From Pseudozyma flocculosa PF-1 (lineage: Eukaryota; Basidiomycota; Ustilaginomycetes; Ustilaginales; Ustilaginaceae): DNA of 64,000 nt. Of this stretch, positions 57,301 to 64,000 are shown piece after piece (the stretch's first letter is position 1; each line of letters opens with the position of its first letter). Where the stretch lies: contig NW_006920892.1 of assembly GCF_000417875.1 (NCBI RefSeq), positions 377,513 to 441,512 of the forward strand, written 5' to 3'. Both the position numbers and the translations under genes were made by a program. The notes below the pieces were generated by a model, which saw nothing but the letters and a program-made list of their open reading frames with translations, was not told the DNA's origin and made no database searches.

Positions 57301-59703
57301 CACCGTCGTCGGCGGATAGGCGTCGGGCGCCATCGCCGCCGCCGCGTCCTCCCCGTCGAGGTAGCTGTGCTGCTGCTGCTGCTGCGGCGGCGGCTGGTAG
57401 TACTCCTGCAACTGCGCCACGACGTTGCGGATGCCCTCGACCGTCGGCTGGCCCGTGGCAAAGATGTTGCTGCCGGGGATGCGGCGGAAGTTGACGGTGC
57501 CGCGGACCGGCAGGCCGGCGTTGCGCTCGATAAACTTCCTCCAGATGTCGCACTTGAGCAGCGTAAATGGCCTCAGCACGACGCCGGCACGGTTGCGGAT
57601 GACGTACTCGGCAAACTCGTCGCCGGGCACCTGGGCGCCCTGACCCGAGACCTCGCCAAAGCGGCCCTGGAGCTTGCGCGACGACGCCTTGAGATCCCCC
57701 GCGGCGCCGCGGCTGATGACCGAGAGGTCGCTGACCGGGTCGAAGAAGTAGAGCTTGCGGCCCTTTGATCGGATCATCGTGATGCCGCGCCAGATTTCGA
57801 CGCGGTTCTTGAGCCAGCTGGCGAAGCGGTGCTGGAAGGTGGCCGTCTTGCTGGCGTTGACGTAGCTGGCGAAGGCGACGAGGAAAAAGTACTTTTCGAG
57901 CGACTTGGCGGCCTTTTCCAGGTGGTAGGTCGACTGGTCGGCGTCGAGGGCGTCGGTCGAGTACTTGATGCGCGAGTGGAGGATTGTCTCGCGGAGGTTG
58001 GTGACGTGGGCGCACGAGTCGACAGCGGCGTCGACGACGGCCTTGCTCTCGAGCCCCTCGTCGAGCAGGCCCGACAGCTGGCGGATGACGCCGTAGTCGC
58101 CCGAGTTGGCCTTGCGCAGCGCCTCGAGGAGCGCCGGCTGCGAGAGGAGGATCTCGATGGTGCTCTGCGAGTCCTTGGTCGAGAGGCTCTCGTTGAGCAC
58201 GCGGATCAGCCGCAGCAGCGTGCGGTTGTGGGCGTGCTGCTCGGTGGCCTGGCGGATCGACTTGGCCACGCTCGAGTTGGGCGTCGATGCGCCACCACCG
58301 CCGCCGCCGGCGCCCGCACCCGACGGGCTCCGGGTCGACGAGGCGGCGGCGGCGGCCTCCTGCCGCTGCAGCAGTCCGGCAAAGGGGTCGGGGTGGCCGT
58401 TGAGGAGCATCTGCTTGCGGCGGAGGATGACGGCGGCGACCATGGCAAACGTGGTGCGGGTGAAGCCGACGCCGCAGTTGGCCACGAGGCTGGTCTGGGT
58501 GGGGTCGAGGTCCTTGATGACCTGGGTGTAGGCGTCGAGGTAGTTGTTCTCGATGGCCTGGTCCTCGGCAATGGGGATGCGGTGGTAGTCGACGCTCCAG
58601 CCCTCTTGCTTGACGCGGTCCCACACCTGGCGCACCGTGTAGACCGAGTCGCTGTCGACGGCGATCCAGGTGGGCGACATGTCGCCCGACGCCGTCTCCT
58701 CGTGGACCATGAGCAGGCCGCCGTACTTTGCCGCCTCGCGCAGGATATCCTGCTTGAGGCGGAGCTCGATGGCCTCGAGGTTGTCGGCGCGCATGCTGAG
58801 GCCGAAGGTCGAGAGGGGGCGCTCGGCCTCGCGCAGCACAAAGGGGCGGCCGCCGACGTAGATGACGGGCTCCTCTCGGGTGCAGACCCACACGCACCTG
58901 CGCGACGGCCTCGAGGGGCGGGACATTGGCGTCTCTGCCGCTGGCTGCGTCGGCCGCGCGTTCGGCGATGCGGTGGGCGACCATCCGGGAAAGGAGCCGG
59001 TGGCGCCGGACGACGAGTTGGTGGTGGTGGTGGTGGTGGTGGTCGAAGGGGGCGTGTCGCGGCTGGGCCTGGCCTTGAGGACCGAGAGGATGGTCTTGAG
59101 GCCGGTGATTGTGGGCTGGGCGACGCCGTAGACTTCGAGGGAGCAGTCGGCCTTTCGGAAGTTGGGTGCGCCCTGGAGGTGCAGGTTGAGGTGGGCCGAG
59201 CGGGCTGCGCCGGCAAAGTGGTCGGTTTTGAGGATGAGGCCGCGGGTGAGGACGCTGCCTTGCCGGTTGCGCACGACGCTCTCCTCGCGCTGCGACCAGA
59301 GCAGCGTGCCCATCTGGCCGAGGCCTGCGCTGCCCAGCAGGTTGTCGTCGGGCCCGGCCCGAAGCGAAGCTACGCCCGGGCCTGAGCCGGGCGCGGATGC
59401 TCCCGAAAGGCTGCGTAAGGGCGTCGTTGCGCCTGCCGGTGGTGTCGAGAGTGAGATGGAGCGGTTGGACTGCGGAGCGGCAGACGATCCGACCGGGTCC
59501 GCCGTCGGCCCGCGCGAGGCCGGCAGCGGCGAGGCGAGCTCCGGAACGTCCGGGTGGTAGTCGTGGTAGACGGCGCCGTCGATTCGCGGATCTTCGAGCG
59601 TGGCGCTGACATCGTCGAGCGACTCTGCGCCAGGCAGCGAGTCTTGGAGCAAGGGGTCATCTGGTCTTTGAGACTGCTCGATGGGCACGCCCGTCGAGGC
59701 CAT
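54349..59703 (-). CDS. PALD1: Paladin-like protein with three tandem phosphatase-fold repeats
   Basis: Three exons (55150-59703, 54863-55000, 54349-54723) give 1688 aa. After a Ser/Pro-rich N-terminus, three repeats share one plan: an R-x-G-x-V-L start, a PNFR or NFRRIPG segment, REEP(V/L)(I/V)YV.G(R/K)P, an L.HDE or L.HTE strand, and a CX5R phosphatase loop. The loops are CGVGFTRTT (about 408), CQLGRGRST (about 945) and CQMGRGRTT (about 1426). All three keep the nucleophile Cys and the Arg. This plan matches paladin (PALD1) and the PTP-like phytase family; animal paladin has been reported as a phosphoinositide phosphatase. The C-terminal exons encode a helical segment and a poly-Gln tail. 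The substrate in fungi is unknown to me. The start at 59703 is the first ATG of the long frame. Confidence 0.85.
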
Positions 59704-61262
59704 CTTGGACGCCCGGTTGGTTGGCGGTGGCCGTGGTGAGAGCCAACTGGTGGCGTCGCTGTGGCACTAGCCCAGCTCTGGCTTGTCCCGTCGAAATTCT
59801 AGAAGCGAACGGTCCTGTGCCGTTGCTCGTGACGGCGGAGGATAGATGGCTAGGGCAGAGAAACTGAGCAGCAGGTGGACAGATGGAGCGGTGGCCGCGT
59901 CGTCGTCGTCGTCGTCGTCGTCTTCGAGGGCGGTGAGCCGAGTCGAGGCGGGGGGTCGGTGGGCGAGTCCAATCGTTTGTCTTTCGCCGTCGTCGTGGTC
60001 GTCGTCGTCGTCGCCAATGTTCCGCGTGCGGTGGTGCGGACAAGGGATCGAGAGGCTACGTGGTGGTCAAGATAAGCCTGAGCCTGCCAGGCCAGGAGGG
60101 AGCAGGCGGGCGGGCAGAGGCAGAGGCCGGCTGGCCAGAGCGGGCGCAGCGGAGCTGGCTGCCTGCAGGTCTCGGATTTGGCCGGCGAGGTGGCCCGATG
60201 CCAGCACATAATCGATGAGGCTGAGCTGACGTTGCCCGATGGCAGATGACAGCCAGGCTAGCCGGGTCGGACCTCCACCTCGCTGGCCTCGGCGGGCGTG
60301 GCTTGGGCGAGGGCCGAGGCTGGCGGTGGGCAGCGGCGGCGGCGATTTTCTCCGGCCTTGGCCCGAGGCGCAGGCTGGCAGGCAGGCTGGCTGGCTGGCT
60401 GCCAAAGGCCGGCTGAGTCGTGTGGTGAGCGAGGCAGGCCTGCCAGCCAGCCTGCCTGCCAGCCGCCTTCCGGCCTTTTGCAAAGTAGCGTCCTCAGCCC
60501 AGCCAAGCCAGGCCAAGCGGGCGAGCCGATTCAGGAGCCAGGCAGGCCTATCCTTGCCTCACCCAGCATCACCCACCTCACCCTCCGCTTCCATTTTACC
60601 ATCACCATCACCGCCTCGGCCATCACGGTCACCCGCACAGCATCCGATACCGTCACTTCGACTACGACTCATTAGCACCAGCACCAGTACCAGAACCAGC
60701 ACCAGCAGCACCGCCGCCACCCGCACCGATCCGAACCAGCATCAATTCCAGCCAACCGCGCCACAGCGCCAGACAGCATACATAGACGGGCCCACGCAAC
60801 AAACGGCCACCGACACAGCCCCCTCGCACCCCTTTCTCAGACTCACCAACGCGCCGGACGGAACATAACCGACCCTCCCAGCCACACTGGCCTGTGCATC
60901 GCGTCACTCTCCTGTCCGCCACGAGCCCCGCCGCAGCCAGCCGCTCTAACGCACCTCCGATCCCTTTGAGCACAGACCAAACGCCTCGAGCCTCTCGCCT
61001 CGACCCGCACGCCCCTCCTACCCACCATCTATCCTGGCAACGTGGAGCACGGAGCAAGCGATCCACCCATACCACAGCGACGCCCACCGCTGCCGCCGCC
61101 CCCTCCGCCGCTTCCTGCATCCCTCCCTCCGCTCCCGGTCCATTCAACCCTTTTATCCTGGCAGCCGCATCGACTCCCTCTCGTCCAAGGCACGCTCCCA
61201 CAGCACCCCTCCCGCCTCTGTGCGAAACTCGAGCCTGCCTCTGAACCAATCCCCTTCTGAGC
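59704..61262. other. Large divergent spacer, paladin-like / unrecognised gene
   Basis: A spacer of 1.56 kb without a supportable gene. It holds CGT triplet runs (59898-59926, 59986-60014), dense CAGGC/GCCTG words between 60080 and 60600, a perfect 22-bp inverted repeat (listed separately), and a pyrimidine-rich leader before the start at 61263. Confidence 0.55.
60373..60464. repeat. 22-bp perfect inverted repeat with 48-nt loop
   Basis: Arms are 60373-60394 and 60443-60464. The left arm begins GGCTGGCAGGCAGG and the right arm is its exact reverse complement. The words belong to the AGGC/CCTG family scattered through the spacers of this window, but the exact pairing allows a very stable GC-rich hairpin. 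Confidence 0.85.
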
Positions 61263-64000
61263 ATGGGACACACGCAGTCACGGGAAAACCCCGAAGCCCA
61301 GCAGCGCCGACGCTCGCCGCAGCCGCGCGGCTCCGCAGCCATGGCTTCCGGTTCTGCGTCACACCGCCACAGCCTCGGCACTGCGGCTGATGGCGCCGCA
61401 TCGCAGGCCGCGGCTTCCCCGTCCGCGCAAGGCCGCAACAAGCGTCGCCTCTCACCCTCCCCCTCCCGCGACGACTTGCAGAGCGATGGCGAGGGCTCCC
61501 GCTCGAAGCGTAAGCGGCGCCTCTCGTGGCGAAGCAGCCTCGGCATCTCCAGGTCGTCTCGCGCGCGCACCAACGCAGATGACGATCAGCTGCAGCCACG
61601 GTCCCAAGACGACCCCAACGACATGCAGATCGACCGAGACGAGGGCGGCAGCGGGACCTCACAGCAACGCGACCAGGGCACGACAATCGGCGAGCAGCAC
61701 GCATCGTCGCACGCGGAAGCCTCGTCTTCGGCTCATCCTTCGTCCTCGATATCCAGCCCGGCAGCATCGCAGGCGGCTGCTACCTGCGCCGAGTCCGACA
61801 ACGCCTCTGCGCACGCCTCGCAGCACGGCGCGGGCGAGCCATCGCAGAGCACGGCCGATCCCTTTGGCGACCTCTGGACATCGAGCCGGCCCACTCCAGG
61901 CAGACCAGCCGAAGCCAACGCCGGTCGTAGCTCCTCAACGACTGCGGGTGCCGCGCCGGCAGACGAAGCGCAGACGGAAGACCCCTCCGGCGTCCGCACC
62001 CCTCCGCCCCACCTGGATGTTCTGCGAGAGGAACGCGACAGGGCAAGGAGGTCGATCGAAGAGGCGCTCGGCCGCCCGCCGCCGAGCCTTGGCGGTCCCG
62101 CAGGCAGCCAGGCTGCCGGACCCAACAGTGTCAACCACCCGCCCCCACCCCCAAGCACGCTGTCGGCTCTCTTGGGAGACGTCCTGGGCATCCGGCCGCC
62201 GGGCTCCACTGCCGCTTCGGGAGCATCGGGAGGTCAGCCTCAAGCATCAGCGGCGGCAGCTTCGCGATCAGCGGGCGCCCCTGGTCCCGCATCGCATGGC
62301 CAGCAGCAGCCCGGCCAGCCGGGCCAGCCGGGACAGGCACCCGCACCTACACAGGCGCAGGCCGGCCCGCAAGCGCAGCCAGCGGCTCACAACATGATGA
62401 GCGGCACCTCGGTCATCGTCCAGGGAGCCCTCATCGCCCGGACGCTGCCGAGCAACCGCAGCCGTGCGCAGCGAGCAGCCGCGAGACCCTCGACCACGGC
62501 CGGTAGCGCAGCAGAACCGGTAGCAGCCCCGCGCAGCAACGCCAGCGCTGGAAGCACTAGCCAGCTGCAGGACTCTCGAACGTCGTCCGATGCCGCCAGG
62601 GCTTCTGCCTCGACACGCCGGGCGGCGCACAGGGCGGCCAGTCGACGACGTCGAGCACACAGCGGCCCCGATTCTTGCGGCGCGCCTCGGAGCCGTCGAA
62701 CCCCGGCCTGCGTATGGGCGCCGGTGGACCGGGAGAGGAGCCGCAGGCGGCCACGCTGGAAGAGCAGGCGGCCATGCTGAGCCGCATCCTCGGCATCGCC
62801 ACCGCCGCCACGGCCGCTTCGCTCGTCAGCCCGACCAGTTCGCACGCCGCGGACCGGGCACTGCTGCAGTCGACCCTGCAGCCTGCGATGGAATCCGTCG
62901 ACACTCGTCGTCGACGCCCCGCTGGCCAGCTCGGCGCGTCGAACAACGATGGCAGTGACGCAGCGGCCTCGTCGGCCTCGTCGAGCTCGGTCGGGCTCGG
63001 CCAGGGCCTCCGCAACAGGCTGATGTCGCTCTCCAACCGCGCGCGCACGCTGTCGACGAGCACATCCTCGTCGTCGACCAGCGCCCCTGCGGCCGAACCC
63101 GCCAGCCTGACCGAGAGCCAGAGGGCGGCGGCCGAGCTCGTGAATCGGCTGCGTCGCTCGAGCGAGGCGGAACGCGGTGCGGCTGCGCCTCCGCCCGATG
63201 CGTCATCCTCGAGGTCTGCTGGGCTCGCCAGCGGCCTCGCGATGCCCGTCAGGCGCCTGACTGCCTCGCTCTCGTCGTCTTCCTCGTCCTCCAGCTCGTC
63301 GTCGACGTCGACCTCGTCGCCCTCGACGGCTGCCGGCGCTCGCGGTCCCGCTCCGTCTTCGGGATCTGCGTGGTCTCGTCTGCTGCGCGACACGGCCCGG
63401 CACATCATGGGCTCGAGCCGCTCTGAGCGCGACGACGGCGCACAAGCGCCGAACGGCAGCAGCGCCAGCTCCAGCGTTGGCGCCGCAGACGAGGCGTCCG
63501 GACGAGGCCGTAGCGATGGCGCTGAGCTGCCAGACGGCCATTCGACGGGTCCCAACGACATTGCCGGCCCTCTGCGTCTGGTGCGCGAGGGACTTCCCGT
63601 GCCGCAGGGCGAGCCGGGGTCGTTTGGCAACTTCCTCTACCACCTGCTGCGCGACCTGACGGTGGCCGTGCAGTCGATCCGGCCTCCGGGACTCGAGCAG
63701 GACGGCGAAGTGCGCACGACCGACTATTTCGAGCGCGCCTACGAGGCTGAGCCCACCAACGGCGCCGAGGTGCTCGACGGCGAGGACGATCGCTCGTTGA
63801 ACGGCGCCCCAGCCGGGCGCGAGCCGCCGCAGACGCAGACGCAGACGCAGACGCAACCCGCGCAGCAGGGACCGCACACGCCTGGCGATTCTGCGACCGG
63901 CAGTGGTGCCGGTGCCAGCGGGGCGGCCAACGGCGTCGACGGCAACAACGACGACGAGGTGCGAGCGCGAAGGGAGCGCGACGTGCAGGGCGGGCAGCTG
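61263..64000 (+). CDS. Unrecognised low-complexity protein, N-terminal part (runs off right edge)
   Basis: The start MGHTQSRENP fits an N-myristoylation signal (Gly2, Ser6). A Ser/Ala/Arg-rich region follows with KRKRRLSWRSSLG (possible nuclear signal or PKA site), then more conserved-looking islands: STLSALLGDVLGI, GTSVIVQGALIARTLP, EEQAAMLSRILGIATAATAASL and GNFLYHLLRDLTVAVQSIR. The frame used at the 5' end becomes unlikely after about 62500 and another frame carries the rest to the edge. An intron with donor near 62502 (GTAGCG) and acceptor near 62599 (CCAG) would join them, or there is a frameshift. The overall style recalls fungal RING-type ubiquitin ligases with a C-terminal RING, but no RING lies within the window, so I assign no function. 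Confidence 0.5.

Noticed and set aside
55180..57768. 862-codon plus-strand frame opposite the paladin-like gene
   Set aside because: Antisense shadow with His/Arg/Asp-biased composition and no motif.
1..64000. CRISPR arrays, tRNA or rRNA genes, transposon open frames
   Set aside because: None was recognised. The tandem arrays present are simple microsatellites, and no transposase, reverse transcriptase or terminal repeat pair was seen by reading.

Overview
This is nuclear DNA of a filamentous or yeast-like fungus. The genes are GC-rich, carry many short spliceosomal introns (typically 80-170 bp, GTGAGT-type donors and CAG/TAG acceptors) and encode fungal proteins: a chitin synthase, fungal-type HIS1 and TRP4, LysM proteins and a GH18 chitinase. 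Intron density, GC content and retention of a WDR7/rabconnectin-3-beta-like gene suggest a basidiomycete, perhaps Ustilaginomycotina; this placement is inference. No rRNA, tRNA, CRISPR or transposase gene was recognised. One assembly gap (96 N) lies at 8985-9080.

Layout. 1-3534 (-): VPS34 PI3-kinase, running off the left edge. 4566-8549 (+): chitin synthase of 1000 aa. 9597-15066 (-): WDR7-like WD40 protein. 16924-17875 (+): histone H2A.Z. 18792-27624: an accessory block holding three copies of a divergent glutathione-synthetase-like family (a pseudogene at 18792-20692, an intact copy at 25511-27425 and a 3' relic at about 27455-27624). These flank a minus-strand gene for an EF-hand/PAN-like membrane or secreted protein (20878-24194). 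28064-34595: a divergent pair made of a secreted protein with nine LysM-like modules (-) and a GH18 chitinase with an N-terminal hevein-type domain (+). 34770-36176 (-): CCDC25/NFACT-R protein. 36584-38886 (+): Aurora kinase. 39106-43702 (-): MSH5. 45519-49740 (+): tripeptidyl-peptidase II. 50136-51324 (-) and 52309-53996 (+): HIS1 and TRP4, divergent. 54349-59703 (-): paladin-like protein with three phosphatase repeats. 61263-end (+): an unrecognised low-complexity protein cut by the right edge.

Most of the window is conserved housekeeping sequence arranged in convergent and divergent pairs. The accessory part is 18.8-34.6 kb. It combines a degenerating paralogue family with secreted, cysteine-rich and chitin-binding proteins, plausibly for cell-wall or host/competitor interaction. 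The LysM protein and the chitinase share a 1.2 kb promoter region and are likely to act together on chitin.

Exon models were built by hand. Nearly all were checked for reading phase, and several require very small exons (7, 12, 14, 24 and 26 nt). Family names are from recognition of motifs and have not been confirmed by database search.
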